Shown: positions 1 through 13,807, counted from the first letter of the stretch. The stretch is 64,000 nt of DNA from Cokeromyces recurvatus (GCF_025118155.1 NW_026251402.1:372001-436000), one strand, 5' to 3'. Translations and numbers: made by a program. Notes: generated from the letters alone by a model not told the origin.

Positions 1-3000
1 ATTGTGGAGACTCGGAAGCTTGGAAAATTCCTTTAAAATGTAAAATTCATTCTAGTGACAAAGAGTCAGATCTTAATGACGGAACAAGTTCAATCGATCC
101 ACAATTAATTAATTCAATCAGAACAACGATTGCTTCAGTACTCAACTTTTTACTAGATACTTTTGCTTTAGCCCCTGAAGAAATCACCCTGAATTCCTCT
201 ATAGAAGACTTGGTGAAAGAAAATCAAGAGCAACGTAATACTTTAGCTAGAATGGGAATCCCCTCTGAAACAACAAATAACACAACAACTCAGGGCAATG
301 CATATATCGATAATACTACTACTACTACTACTAATATAGAAGAGGATGTTGATATGGATAAAGAAAATATGACCATGTCACAAATAACGGATATCCCGAC
401 TAACTCTGATTTATCATCGAATAATATAAACAAAAATAAAGAAGAAGATGGAGAATTATATGCATGTATTGTTTGGAATGATGAGGCACACGCATTTTCA
501 CATGTACTTGAGTCTATTATGACAGCTACTGGTTGGGATTGGGAGAAAACAAAACAAATTGTGGATGTAATTCATGTTCATGGACGGGAAATTATTGCGA
601 TGTCCAAAAATATTGAAGAACTACGCAAGATTGCAGCTCCTTTATCTGCTATTAATCTTGGAGTCACGATTAGACCTGCTAAAGACACGTTCCGAGAACA
701 AGCATGTGGGCTGTTAGTCGATTGGCTAAATGAATTAATTAAGGGGAAAAAACGTTTCTTTCCTAATGTTGGAAAAGGCGATACAATTATTCGTAATATT
801 TTATGTGAAGAGTTATGTGCTGAATGGGAGTTACGATTACCTTTAGCTCAATTAGCTACTGGTGTACGAGCTGATAATACCATTAATGAATGTGATGATG
901 AAGATGAGAATGGTGTTATGAAAGATGATATGGCAGTGACAAATTCTGATATTGCTGAAGATGTTGAAATGTTCGAGCCTGACTCAGATACACATATTAG
1001 TAGTAAACTAGACAGTCCTCTCTCTTTTGCCTCCAGTCCTATTGTCTATCGTAGTCAATGTGATATTGCAAGCATAGATTGGGATCCAGCAGCTATGGTT
1101 AGAGAATATCAAAATTTAAGAGATAATGAAGTAGCCTTTGGAGAATCTTTATTCAATAAGAATTCGATACGTCTCAGCGCTAATATGTTAGGAAAACAAC
1201 CTGCTAATAATACTAGTCTCTTTCACAGGGAAGAAGAAGATACAAACTCAGCTATGAACATTCAAAGAGAATTTGAGGAGAAGTTACGATTAGATTATTT
1301 TATGCTTTATGATCTAAAATTATGGAAGGAAGTGCGTATATCTTTACGTGAATTATACATTGCATCACTCGCTTCGAATTCACACTTCAAAAAAATTTTG
1401 GGTAAACGGCTTGCACGCAACTATGCTAGATTAGCTGAATCCTTTTTATTACGTGATCGTGAGCCTGAGAATTCTATCATCCTTTTCTCCGTTCAACTAT
1501 TGACTGTACCTACCGTGTCTGATCTTCTTGTTCATAGCTATTATTTCTTCGGTCTTATTTGCTCTACACTAACTGCATTTTTCTTAACAGATCGCTTATA
1601 CCTTTTATTACCTTCAGAGCGCATAAAATACCCCTCACGTATTAACTGTGAATCTCGTGCTTTCCGCACACGTCGTTATTTTAATGCCTTTCATGATTTG
1701 CGTTATATTATGAATGTAAATATGATCAAACGTGTGCTTGCTCAAGATCCTCTATATCTTCGTCAATACCTTGATTTAATTAGTCTCTTTCAATGTATGA
1801 ATGCTCAAATATGCCAAAAGGATGCACATGTTGAATATGAATCTGAAATATGGGTGAATGCATTCAACGTTACGCTTCAAATTGCTAAATGCTGTCGTCA
1901 ATTCTCTGAATGTTTTGCTATGCTTCCTATTGACTCATCAGAAGATCGAGTATCTACAGCTATCACACTAGTTCGAGCCATATTACGTGTATTGCGAATG
2001 ATACAAGATTGGGGCAAAATGGATGAAGAGGAAGAAGATGCAGAGCAGACCAAGAATTTGACTTCAAGTACAGCAACATCTCAAAAAATATATGGACCTT
2101 CAGCGCAAGAATACCACACAATTATATTGCCTTATACTGAAGAATATCAAGTAGTCAAATATAACGTATCTTCTCAGCCTGTTTCATTCCATCATCCTTT
2201 GCATTGGTTATTAGCCGGATTACTTGAATATTCCTATTTATTAGATGATAAACTATTAAATGAAGCCGGTTGGGAAGGTGGGTTCAAAAAAGTGATTACG
2301 TTGTTTAACGATTCAAAAAATACTACCGACGTTTTATTACCTATCCTCGATTTCTCAATTCGTACAATCGTCTTTTCTTCTCAAATTAGAGCCGGTGTAT
2401 GGGTTCGAAATGGTTATGGTATTAGAAATCAGGTAAAAATTAAATATATACATATATGTACTTTAAATTTATATAAATAACTTTATAACTACATTCTAGG
2501 CACATCATTACCGTGATATTTCTTTACGTGAAAACACATATGATGCTGATGTCTTCCTGTTGCAACTTGGTTTTGCTACTGTACAACCAAATCATTTATT
2601 AGTTACACTTTTGGATAGATTTGATCTCATAAACTGGTTTTTAGGCAAAAAAAATCATAATATTTATGATACGCCACAAACTGTGTTTATGGTTGAGGAA
2701 TTGTTAAATCTTTTAATCGTTATTGTCTGTGAACGAGCAAACCTAACTGGTATGTCTATCTTGGATAAAGCTCGTCGAGAGATTATTCATGGCTTATGTC
2801 TTGGTCCTGCTGCTTATTCTGACCTTGCAAAGCGTATTCCTGAACATATTACAGAGCACCCTAAATTTGATCATGTTTTAACGACTATTGCTCATTTTAA
2901 AACTCCTGATGGTGTTAATGATCATGGTATATACGAGCTTAAAGAAGAATATTTTACTGAAGTCGATACTTATTTCTGGCATTTCAGTCGTAATAATCGT

Positions 3001-6000
3001 GAGGAGGCTGAATCGATTATCAAAGCTCGATGGAAGAAAGCTAATCCTGATAAAAAAGAGCAGGATTTCTTTATTTTACCTAAATCAGATCCTATTCCCT
3101 CTGGACCTTTTAAGCATTTAGGCTCATTCCTTCAATCAACTTTATTTGTTCAAATGCTATTTTATACTTTGTGGAATACTTATACTGGCAATAATCATAA
3201 GAGTGATACTATCTTGGATCAGGCATTATACCTAATTATGTTGGCTCTTGTGGATAATAATTCTGAGGATGTATCTAATTATGGTCAAGGAAAGTTTTAT
3301 GATTATGTTTGTTCCTTAAGATTTAAATGTGAAGTACAGAATTCCGATGACACTCAAGGATCGCAATCCAATGTAACACGGGAGATGACTTTATTTGATG
3401 CTATGTCTACACTTTATAATGATGAGCATTATAATGAAATTACTAGTCGACTTGATTGGATATTTGAACAACTTGGTAATAAAGGTACTAATAATACACG
3501 TGCTGAAATTGAGAAGTGGAAGGAGCAGCGTGCTACCAAATCACAAAGAAATGAACAGCAAGGTGAATTATCTGAAGTTGAGAAGAAGAAATTGGCTGCC
3601 AAAGAACGACAGATGAGAATCATGGCTCAGTTTGCTCAAGCTCAATCTCAGTTTATGGAAAAAAATGAATTCCTTTATGCAGATGAGGGGGAGGATGCCT
3701 TCGTAGATGCTTCAGACAACTTTTCTACAGCAAATGATGAAAGTAATTCTGAAGGTCTTCATCGTTTTTGTGCTTACCCTACAGGTACTTGTATTGTATG
3801 TCAAGAAGATGCTAATGAACGATCGTTACCATATGGTTTACTAGGATTGATTCAAGCTTCTAATATTATGTACGAAAAACCTACAGATGATGCTGAGCTT
3901 CTTAATAATGTTTATGCCATCGGTCCTAATCTTGATATTGAATGGCAAGATCAACAATGTTTAGCTGATAACGCCCCTAGTATTCCTGGCTTCCCTGCTC
4001 AATTTCACAAAACTGGCTTATATGCTTCTACATGTGGACATTTTATGCATATTAAATGTTTTGAAGTATATTGCACTTCAATTGACTCTAGACACTCTGC
4101 TCAATTAACAAGAAATCATCCTGAAAATAGATCTCGTAAAGAGTTTATGTGTCCCTTATGTAAATCTTTAGGTAATGCATTACTTCCTGTTTTTTGGAAA
4201 GGCAAAAAAGAATCTCATCCAGGAGTCCTCATAAAGTTTGATAATAATAATTTTGCTACTTTCTATAAATCGGACGTTAATCAAATTGTGAACAAGCTAA
4301 AGCATGCAATCATTACTACCTCACGTCATGCTCAAATGAAGAAAACAGGAAGAGATGCATCAGCAGCAACCCGTATGAAAAATGTGATGGCTCAACTTTT
4401 ACCTACATTTCCTGCAATGACTACAGCACCTGGAGCTACCGCTGTCCCTATTATGCCTACAGCAGGTGGGAATACTAATGTTGCTACTACTCGTGATTGG
4501 ACCCCCATGGGATTCAGAACACGTATTCCTAGCCCTACCCCTTTGGATAATGCGAATAATAACGGTTTAGATCAACTCCAACCTGTTTTACCTCTAGCTG
4601 ATGCACAGACTCAACAACAAGGACAAGCGGATGGTGATATAGCAAATACTAACACCGATGACGAGGCTGAACGTGCCGTTGAAGCTATGCTAATGCAGAA
4701 TACATATAACCCAGAGATGATGCCTCTACCAGATGGTAAATTAGGTCCCTTTGATAATGACACTCTACACAGCACAGCTGCTGTGAGTATTCCTTTTATA
4801 AAGAAATCATACAATCGATTATTAGATGTTCTTAGTATTATATATCAAGAAATATGTATAGATGAAAATGAACGCGAAATGTCAACAGCTGCAGATAATG
4901 TAGACATTTTATGGGGTGTCCTAGGCTATACTATTGCTGGTGTAGAGATTGCTTCCCGTGGAGCTAGTCGATCTGTTACTTCAGAACACGCACTTACACA
5001 TACTTTATTTGATCAGATACCCTCTCAAATGCAGATGCTACTTCGTATACTTAGTGATACTGTGATGGCTTATACCACTCTTATGTGCTCTTCAACTAAC
5101 GATATGAAGTCTTCTTCTTCGTCTAGTATATCAATGGCCCGTGTAAATATGTTTGCTTTAGGGCGCATGCGACAAATATTTGAAATTAATGTTGATGACG
5201 TTGCTAATTTATCTACCAGTCCCTCTCAAAAGATTATATTATATGATAATGCACCCCTTTTGGAAGATGACCCCTTCATGATTCTAGCTGAGCTATCTCT
5301 TCATCTTGTCCCTACAACTCAGGCCGATATATTCCCTTTTATACATGTATTGTTACTGGCTGAGTTTGCTAAAACAGCTGTTGGATTTTTACAAGACCGC
5401 CTTATCCGTGATATTGACCAACAACAATCTTGTTCAACAATGCCTAGTGAATCTTCGCAAAATATCGTTGCTGCAAAGAACTTTGCATTTTCATTAATGA
5501 ATAAGTTGCATTTTACACCTGAAGAAGCCCAATTTGCCTTTCGAAAGTTCAACAGCGAGGCCTCGTTCTGTACTTTACTCAAGTTTTTCGTTTTACCTTT
5601 CTTGCGTCGTACTGTTGTTTTAATGATTGTTCGTTTTGGTTTGATTATACCACCTGATGCCAATGGTTTGGAAAGTGACCCAGCTGTTGATGAATTTGAT
5701 CGTCTCATGAATGTTCTCCATTTACCCAATTTTGCTGATTTCTTGCAACCTACACCCATAACGGAGTCATTACTTCGATATTGGTGCTCACAACATGTAC
5801 GAGAATCTGAGCGTCGAATTCAACTTGAAGAAGGTCTGTTAAGTTCAATATCCGCAAGTCGTTTAATTCATATTCCCTTGAGTTTACCTACACCACTTTA
5901 TCTGATACCATTACCAAAACGCCTTGATCGTTTGTTTGATGAGAGTATGAAGCGTGTCTGTCAACGATGTGGTACTGTCCCTAGTGACCCAGCTATATGT

Positions 6001-6484
6001 TTGTTTTGTGGTACATTTGTTTGTGCTCAAAGCTTTTGTTGTTCTGAAGATGAAGAAGGTGAATGTAATCTTCATACATTAGAGTAAGTTTTTTTTTTAT
6101 ATATATATATGTATATGTATATTGATAATAATATATTATGTATATATTTAGGTGTGGTGGTGACATTGGTATATTCTTATCTGTTAAAAGATGTGTTCTT
6201 ATATTACTACATAATGGTAACGGATGGTTTATGAATGCACCCTATCTTGATCCACATGGAGAAATTGATCAGGGCCTTAGGTAAATATTTATGGAATAAT
6301 TGTAAACAAAAGGTTTCTACAACAATATACTTAATTTTATATACATAGACATGGTAGGCCTCAATATTTGAATACTAAGAGATATACAGAAATTCGTAAA
6401 CTTTGGCTTCAACATAGTATTCCTATTTATGTTGCTCGACAAATCGAAGCAAATTATGATGTTGGTGGATGGACAACCATCTAG
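1..6484 (+). CDS. UBR1: UBR1-type E3 ubiquitin ligase (N-recognin), 5' end outside window
   Basis: RING E3 ligase that recognises destabilising N-terminal residues and ubiquitinates them with an E2 (N-degron pathway, cytosol/nucleus). Exons <1..2432, 2500..6083, 6152..6280, 6349..6484; the joins restore one frame. The frame is open from base 3 with CGDSEAWK, the tail of the zinc-binding UBR box, so the N-terminus lies upstream. A ClpS-like type-2 pocket follows near 450..680 (ELYACIVWNDEAHAF). A long helical body leads to a RING-H2 near 3785..4170 (CIVC, then CGHFMHIKC, then CPLC). The C-terminal cap has a Cys-rich stretch (CQRCG near 5960), then CGGDIGIFL and LDPHGEIDQGLR, typical of UBR1/UBR2, and ends in DVGGWTTI. 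An acidic low-complexity linker rich in Asn, Thr and Asp lies at about 280..450. Family assignment is secure; UBR1 versus UBR2 is not meaningful in fungi. Confidence 0.95.
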
Positions 6485-6775
6485 CGCAATTTTTATTTAC
6501 TTTTCTAATCTCTCTCTTTCTTTTACCTTTTATAAAACTACATAAAAATTTTGAAATGTATTTGCTTGTGTAGAACCTTTTATTATTAAATAATGCACAT
6601 TCATAACACTAGTATTTGTTGTTGTAAATTATACTTGTATATAGATACTATTGGCTTTTTTTGTTCGAGCAACATTTAAAAAAAAAAAAAATGCATATAT
6701 ACCTGTTGTATATAATAGATATATTTACGAAAAAAAAAAAAAAAAATACATAATAATTATAATTTACAAAAATTT

Positions 6776-9700
6776 CTAAATATTTTCATCGGGTACTTTA
6801 GCAACTAGAGGAGATTCACAGGTACCTATAGAACTTTGCGTAGATACAGAAGACAATTTTCGGGATGGCTCAGATGAAAAGGGGGAAAGAGCTTCTCTTG
6901 CACGAAGAATCTATGTATTATGAAAGCATGAATATATATATAAAAAGTGACAATTTTATATATGCTTACCCTTTTTGCAAGACGTGATACACACTTATCA
7001 GAGGCGACTACCTCCCATACAAACTCAACATGATATGCAAGTTTAATACAGTCAACTAAATGCTTTGATTCCATTTCATTCATTCCAACAAATTCTTCGT
7101 CAAATGTTTGAGGTATAACATCCGGATCATTATTCAACGTGTTCTGGACCCATTTCAAAAGTGTAGTTTGTGTGGTTTCGATATCGATGATAGGTGGTAT
7201 ACTTGGTGCCTTGATCTCAAAGGGAATAGAGATAGCCATTACATTATGTTTATTATCATGTTGGTATCTAAACTCATATTTACCCGTCTCCCATGGTAAT
7301 TTGGATCCACCAAAGGTAACAGTACCATGAGTCACAATCTGAGTCTCAGGAGGGAAGACGATATCTCCAGATTTTGGATCTTTAGAAGCATTTGTCCAGC
7401 ACCATAATCCACGAGAACTTATGTTGGTAACGTGTCTACTCTTATTTGCATTTACTTTAAAGATGCCAATCCAATCTTGAGCTCCATGATTTTCAGGTGC
7501 CTCCCATTCTACCTGAATACTTTCACCCATCTCAAATACATTTTTATTGATGCCCTTATCATCTTTGATTTTGATAGAATATTTTGACAAATCGTACATA
7601 CCAATATCGTCTGTAGTTAAAGGGATTACACGAGAGCGTGAAGTCGCTAATAACTGCTTTGTCTCCAATAATACCTCTTGCAAACGAGGACGAGCGGCAT
7701 CAACAATATCGCCAACAGCATCTTTTGTTTCTTCTACTGCCTTTTCTACTATCTCCGCTGCTTCTTTTAGAATACGTTCCACGTTCTTGGTGCTATCCTG
7801 ATTTTCACGAATAAGCTTTGCAATCTCTTGTTGAAGTCTTTCAGGAATTGTCTTTGGAATAGCAATAGCAGCAGATTTTAATGTTTTTGTTAAACCAGCT
7901 TCTTTACGAATCTGATCGCCATATAGTTTACGCATATGAGGACTTTTTTTTTTTTAAGAAAGAAAAAAAAGAAAGAAAAAAGGTGAATACAATCAATTAA
8001 GATATATATAACTAAGAAATAAATTTACCTTTCAACATATTGGATAAACCAAACATTACAGAGTTGAGAAAAGAGTGCTAATACAAATATAGTACCACTG
8101 TTAGCGATGAGAGTCATACCCCAAAAAGCAGCATGACCCATGATTTTTTCGGGATTATTCAAATATCTATTGGTAAAATAAATAAATAAATAAATACTAA
8201 CTATTTGTATGTTATCACTGTGAATAATACCTGTAAATTCCAGTATATAATAATTCAGAAGGATGTTCATCAATAAAGAAGTCACCATAGAACCTATTGG
8301 TATTCCCAGTTTTAAAATTCAATTCAAAAAAACGTGTGTATAATTATTAATCTCTATTTACCATCCAAAGTCACCAATAACCTCGTATATAGAAACAGAT
8401 GTCCAGATATGGAGGAAGATAAACACGAATCCAAGAGTATGTCTGAGTAAAGTAGTTCCATAGGCCCAATTATCAGGCAAGGTATAAGTCTTCCAGCAAG
8501 CAATGAAAAAAGTTACATAAGTCATACATAAAGTAAGATTATAAATACTAACAATAAATAAATAAATAAATAAATATATCTTGGTGTATTATGCATAACC
8601 CAATTCCTTCATCATAATACCTTTTCCAGTTTTGAAAAGCTTCTTGCACATCATCACCCCATTTGATAAAGTGACGCGTAAAAAATTTGCAATTGGATTG
8701 CGAACGAAGAATAGATCCATTTCCAAGAGAATGAATAGCACGCCAAAAGAAAGCTTGAATAATAGCAATAGTGATACCAAATTTACCAGGCACAAGAAGA
8801 GGAGTAATGATAGCATAAAACATAATTATTACTGCAACAATATCCGTTGTTCTGAATAAGTCAAAATTTTTAAATACAATAAGGTCGCGACGGAAGTACT
8901 TTGTATAAAACTCATGACTTGCTTGTTGATCAAAGGTAGTGTTTAAGGTATTTTCATCTGTCAAACTAGACTTATTTCGTTTAATTCTCTGAGGAGGATT
9001 ATAAGTTTTATCAATATCTATATATTAAAAAGAAAAAAAAAAGTTAATACTTGTTTATAATAATAATAAATAATAATATCTCCAACTTTACGAGGAGTTT
9101 CGACAAAAATAAGAAATGCAAATTGAAGAGCATGTGCAGCAATACTGACAAACAATACGACATAGCTTGCACACATAAGCGAGATACCATAATAACCAAA
9201 ATAACCTATAGAATACATTGGATGAGGAGCCATTTCAAATACACCATCAAATGTGAGAGATTGCTCGATTAAAAAGAAAAAATCACCCCAATCTATTAAT
9301 AAAATACCAAAATTATATATTACTACTACATGATTGAACTTTACCATTTTAATCATATACTTACACCAAGCGAAATCCTTCACAACTCTCTGAGCATCAA
9401 GTTTAACCCAAATATTAAATATAATTAAAAATAGGCCACCAAGCCATCTTAAGGTATTACCCATGAAAATAGATGACTGAGCTGACATATTAATCCAGGA
9501 CAACGCAAAGCATAAATAGCTGGTGAAATCATTCATTAAAATAAGATCAACGAGTTGTCTATATAACATCCAAGTATTATATTCAACTGGGGTCGTCTAT
9601 TTGAAGGTAAAAAAAAAATAAAATAAAATAAAAAAAGATAAGTAAATGAATTATAATAATAATTTTTTTTTCTAGTATTTAGTCTTACAGCAAAGTCATA

Positions 9701-10256
9701 ATCATCACCCATATTGATACTTAATTGCTGTTGAAGCCAATTGTAAACTTTTGGGTTTGATTTATGATCAAATAAATGATATTTTTTAGCCATTCGAACT
9801 AAACCACGACTATCGCTTTGATATTTTAATAAAATGCCAAGGCCGACATTATACGCCAAACGCCAGAAAAAGAAGATGAACAAGAATAAGATACGTTTAT
9901 ACCAAACAGGTAAAATAAACAAGAGTGAAATTTCGATGGCCATTGTACTTAATGTGATCCAATCGAATACACTTTTCTTTTTCCATGGATTTAATAAGTT
10001 CGAAACCATGTCTGTTGTACGAGGAACTCGAAAGACTATTGTAGAATTAAATTTCAAGCTATTCATTATCCAATACATATATATATATATATATTTACAT
10101 ACCCGTGCCATCAGACGTCTTTCCATAAGAATAACGCATATCCTTTTTGATATCACCTTGATAATCATCACTAGAAGATGATGAAGAGAGAGCATCACTA
10201 TTTATATCATCTATAGTTGTTGTTTTCATATCCCTATGACGTAGTTCTGATTCCAT
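6776..10256 (-). CDS. CHO2: Phosphatidylethanolamine N-methyltransferase Cho2
   Basis: ER membrane enzyme that transfers the first methyl group from S-adenosylmethionine to phosphatidylethanolamine, on the route to phosphatidylcholine. Ten exons: 10103..10256, 9689..10035, 9365..9596, 9092..9292, 8621..9017, 8362..8547, 8231..8293, 8029..8166, 6970..7942, 6776..6910. They give 941 residues, close to the usual 870-970 of fungal Cho2. The N-terminus is Ser/Asp-rich, followed by GKTSDGTVFRVP. Two PEMT-type membrane domains follow, with [18 protein letters not shown] in the first and [20 protein letters not shown] in the second. The C-terminal part is soluble, with [16 protein letters not shown] and a beta-rich domain that is characteristic of Cho2 and absent from short PEM2/Opi3 enzymes. 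Start chosen as the only Met ahead of this N-terminus; a poly-T run lies just upstream on the sense strand. Confidence 0.93.
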
Positions 10257-10418
10257 CTTTTTGAGATTTATTTTATTTTTTTTGTTGAAAAAAAAAAAAA
10301 AAAAAAAAAAAAAGAAAAGAAAAGAATAAAGAAGAACTAAGAAAGGATTAAAGAAGAAGAAAAGCTCTTCTGTCAGGGACAAAAAAATTATTTATGTAGA
10401 ATTAGCTATTACAAGGCT

Positions 10419-10424
10419 CACGTG
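10419..10424. promoter_or_regulatory. CACGTG E-box upstream of CHO2 (possible inositol/choline-type element)
   Basis: The sequence GCTCACGTGAAAGA lies about 163 bases upstream of the CHO2 start codon. It resembles the yeast UAS-INO core CATGTGAAAT, bound by the bHLH pair Ino2/Ino4, except that the E-box centre is CG instead of TG. Function is inferred from position and motif only. Confidence 0.35.
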
Positions 10425-10811
10425 AAAGAGACAGTCCAAGATGCAAGCCTATAGGGGAGAAGATTCAATAAACTTTACTTTTGTTACACGAATAGTATCG
10501 CATCCCCAGCCAATTAATTTGAAACAAGTTTTTTAAGTTTTTTTTTTTTTTCTATTGTATTGTAAAAAGTAGCTCTCAAGACATGTATAGAAGTCAGGAT
10601 AAATAGTGTGTTTTATTCATGTTTGGTGTTAAAAGTATTTGTATATTCATTTAAATATTATTTCAAGGATAAGTTTTAATAAGCTGTAAAGATGAGGCTG
10701 TTGAGTATACAAAGTATGTTTAGTTTGAAGTTGAAATAGACTTTAAAGCAGAGATAATCAAAACTATTTATCCTGTTATATTTAGGGAAGGTATCATATT
10801 CTACACGTTTT

Positions 10812-10879
10812 TGTTATGATTGTAGTTAACTTTATAAAAAGTAGATCTGTATCTAATACATAATAAAGAAGCTATTCCA
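10812..10879 (+). repeat. Diverged copy of the TGTTATGATTGTAG repeat
   Basis: Begins TTGTTATGATTGTAGT and ends TACATAATAAAGAAGCTATTCCA. Both ends match the 78-base module seen at 42509, 59279 and 60573, while the middle has diverged and is shorter. Confidence 0.5.
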
Positions 10880-11665
10880 ATATGTATGCGACTTGTTTTA
10901 TATTTCATATCCATATTATAGCTATTTATACTTCAGGGATAATAGAATAAGACTCTTTCTTCGTTTCATGTATACACATATACATGTATAAAAAGCTATT
11001 CTAGAAAATCATACATGGACACTACACTATGTCCTTTATACTTTTGAAAGAAATATGCTTATTTACATAGAATATATTCTTTTTAATTTATACTATGAAA
11101 GCCTTCCTTTCATTTATGACCATCCTATGGATATTGAGTCCTTCTGAGGATCTAGAAAATAGACAGCTACATTCTTTCAAAAAGAGTTAAATAGAATACA
11201 AAGGAAAAATAAAGACTTTACACATCTAAAGAAGAATCGTTCGTTTTAATTGCTAATACAGTCAAAGAAATGACCTCTTACTTAAACCATGTAAATGATT
11301 GTCATACACTACTCTTACTTCTCTTTCCTGACAGAATTTTTTTTTATTTTGATCTGTTTATAAACTGATTGTGAATTTGTTACTTGAATTTAAAGATATA
11401 TACATAAAGCCTTTTTTTTTTAGTATGTTATCCGATATGTGTTACTGCTTGAATGATTTGGCTTTATTATTCCTTTCTTATTTTCAGCTTGGCTTTCGTA
11501 TCCTTTTTATGCTGATTCATAATTCAGAGAGTACGCATCCTCTTTTAAACAAACTTAACTGACTACTAGAACAAATCAACATTTATAACTCACTACGTAC
11601 TTTATTGGGCCATAAATAAATAATAAAAACTAACTTTATGATCTGAATTTTAAATTGAGTAAAAA

Positions 11666-11707
<42 letters not shown>

Positions 11708-11835
11708 CGGTAAATTTTAGAATTGATGCCTGGCAGTAATCCTGTGTGTAGTGCCGGAAAAGCAAATCGGATACAAATGCATCAAAGAAGTTGACAAGCA
11801 TTCTAATCTTTCCCTCTAATTCACCGGTGTCACCA

Positions 11836-12691
11836 ATGGTAAATATAGACATTCATCCATCTAAATGAAAGAAGCATCCATCCATTAAAAAACAGAGAAG
11901 CATGTCCTATTTTGATAAAACACTATGGATTATAAAAGGCAGTAGGCAGTTACATTAAATACAATAACCATAACCAGCAAAAAAAAAAAAGAAAAATTAA
12001 AATACAATGTAATTTAGAATGATTAAATTCAAATTGTACGAAAAAAAAGCAAACAAACAAAGATTACATGAATGTTTGAAAGTTTGGACAAGACATAAAC
12101 AACTTTGAAGAGAGAGATATTATTGCTTAAATAGTACATAGTGTTTTGTTTTTATTGAAGAGCTTCTCTTTTTTTTATGCTTGAATGAAATTATTTTGTT
12201 AAAAAAAAAACAATGTCATTAATTTTGTCATGTAAATATACTAGGCTAAAGTTAAGGCTCACGAACTCCGTAACAAGAACAAGGCTGAGCTCTTGAAGAT
12301 CCTCGAAGAGCAAAAGCAACAACTTTCTAACCTTCGTGTTCAAAAGGTTGCTGGTGGTAGACAACAAGAAATGTAAGTTGTTATTATGAGAAATTAATAA
12401 AGCATTATAAAATTGTCAATTCTAATTTATTATTATTATTTATTTTGTTATTCTTGCAGTGGCGAAGCTCGTAAGAACGTTGCCCGTGTCTTGACTGTTA
12501 TTAACCAAACTCAACGTGAACAACTTCGTCTCTTCTATCAAAAGAAGCGTTTTGTCCCTCTTGATCTCCGTGTTAAGAAGACTCGTGCTATGCGTAGAGC
12601 TTTGACTCCTTTCGAAAAGTCCAAGAAGACTCTTCGTCAACAAAAGAAATTGACCCACTTCCCTCTTCGCAAGTATGCTGTTAAGGCTTAA
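11836..12691 (+). CDS. RPL35: 60S ribosomal protein L35 (uL29)
   Basis: Component of the large ribosomal subunit near the polypeptide exit tunnel. Exons 11836..11838 (only the ATG), 12245..12372, 12460..12691 give 120 residues, the same length as yeast L35. Exon 2 encodes [18 protein letters not shown] and exon 3 [15 protein letters not shown] and [14 protein letters not shown], ending LRKYAVKA, all hallmarks of uL29. There is no in-frame ATG directly before exon 2, so the start was placed at the ATG-GTAAAT junction 406 bases upstream, a structure also seen in RPS17 here. This first exon is the least certain part. Codons are biased (CGT, AAG, GTC, CTT) and less AT-rich than in neighbours, as expected for high expression. 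The gene converges with RPS5. Confidence 0.93.
11850..11886 (+). repeat. CATCC/ATCC repeats in RPL35 intron 1
   Basis: CATTCATCCATC followed 13 bases later by CATCCATCCATT, starting 11 bases after the splice donor of the first intron. Equivalent repeats occur in RPS17 intron 1 and upstream of RPS5. Confidence 0.6.
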
Positions 12692-13043
12692 ATGTCTCAT
12701 ATAATAATAAAGTGACATTTCTTTTGATCTTTAAATGATTTATTTCTAATTCTAAATAAATGCTATACTTATCATAAGGGCTAACATTTTACTTTTTTTT
12801 TTTTTTGTTCCTGAATTGCTACTACTACTACTACTCTTTATGCATTCATAAATATATCAGTTTAGATTTTTATGTACAATAGAAAAATAAGTTGCTTTTT
12901 TATTATTATTTATTTATTTATTTATTTCTTATAAAAAATAAAAGCTTTTATTTTTTCAAGAAAAAAAAAGAATTAAAAAGGGTTGCTACAAATAAACAAC
13001 TAAAGCTGTTCCTCCCTCTCCAATATAAACCAAAAAAAATAAT
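12692..13043. other. Convergent 3' region of RPL35 and RPS5
   Basis: Contains only 3' untranslated sequence: poly-T runs, an ACT trinucleotide run near 12820 and ATTT repeats near 12900..12930. No gene seen. Confidence 0.6.
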
Positions 13044-13807
13044 TTATCGGTTAGCTGTAAAAGAAGAATGTTATTAGTATAATTCGATAAATAAGAATCC
13101 CATTCAAAAAGAAAAATAACTTACACTTAGCAACACGTTCAAGTTCATCCTTCTTCTTGATGGCATAAGAGTTAGCAGAACCCTTGGCAGCATTGATCAA
13201 TTCATCAGCAAGGCATTCAGCAACAGTCTTGATGTTACGGAAAGCAGATTCTCTAGTACCAATGGTCAACAAAGAGATGGCTTGGTTGACACGACGAAGA
13301 GGAGAGACATCAACAGCTTGACGACGAACAGTACCTTGAGAACCAATACGAGTGGAATCTTCACGAGGACCACAGTTGATGATAGCATCAACAAGGATTT
13401 GAAGAGGGTTGGCATCAGTCAAAAGGTGAATGATTTCGAAAGCGTGTTGAACGATACGAGCAGCCATAAGCTTCTTACCGTTGTTACGACCATTCATCAT
13501 CAAAGCATTAGTCAAACGTTCGACGATGGGACACTAATCCATGACATTTCATATTAACATTTTATATGCTCATTGTCTCTGTGTGCTTTAAAAACAGCTA
13601 AAATTTTATACTTACTTGAGCCTTACGGAAACGCTTGACGGCGAAACGGCCAGCAGTGTGAGGTAAGTAGACTTGTTGACGGATTTGAATGTAGTCTTGG
13701 AGAGAAATGTCCTTGACTTCAACATCATCATAAGTCCACTTGTTGAACAATCTACGGGTACCGTCAGCAGTGGCACTGACATCGGCGGGCAAACCTAAGG
13801 CGGGCAT
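13044..13807 (-). CDS. RPS5: 40S ribosomal protein S5 (uS7)
   Basis: Small-subunit head protein that contacts the E-site tRNA and mRNA exit. Exons 13616..13807, 13125..13533 and 13044..13054 give 203 residues (human 204). The protein shows [19 protein letters not shown] and AAGRF-like [15 protein letters not shown] in exon 1, then [20 protein letters not shown] and [20 protein letters not shown] in exon 2. The last exon adds only SNR plus stop, reproducing the conserved VAKSNR tail. A CAAACAG just before ACTATCATG on the sense strand looks like a splice acceptor, so a 5'-UTR intron with a donor near 14065 (AG-GTAATT) is likely; the CATCC repeat then lies inside it. Confidence 0.96.

Larger units (their letters stand above)
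10257..11835. other. Intergenic region between CHO2 and RPL35
   Basis: No convincing gene. It holds poly-A runs at about 10288..10312 and 11667..11705, the CHO2 promoter with a CACGTG box, a diverged repeat copy near 10812..10879, and the RPL35 5' leader, which is pyrimidine-rich just before the start. Confidence 0.6.

Noticed and set aside
2433..2499. Apparent stop between two large UBR1 frames
   Set aside because: Clean GT-AG intron; splicing gives RNQAHHYRDISLRENTYDAD, the conserved UBR1 sequence, so there is no frameshift.
5319..5759. 146-codon antisense frame inside UBR1
   Set aside because: Overlaps a conserved UBR1 exon with no motif of its own.
7547..7801. Plus-strand frame inside CHO2
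   Set aside because: Antisense shadow of the long CHO2 exon 9.
11583..11852. Minus-strand frame over the RPL35 start
   Set aside because: Contains a poly-Phe run from the poly-A tract and overlaps the RPL35 first exon; no motif.
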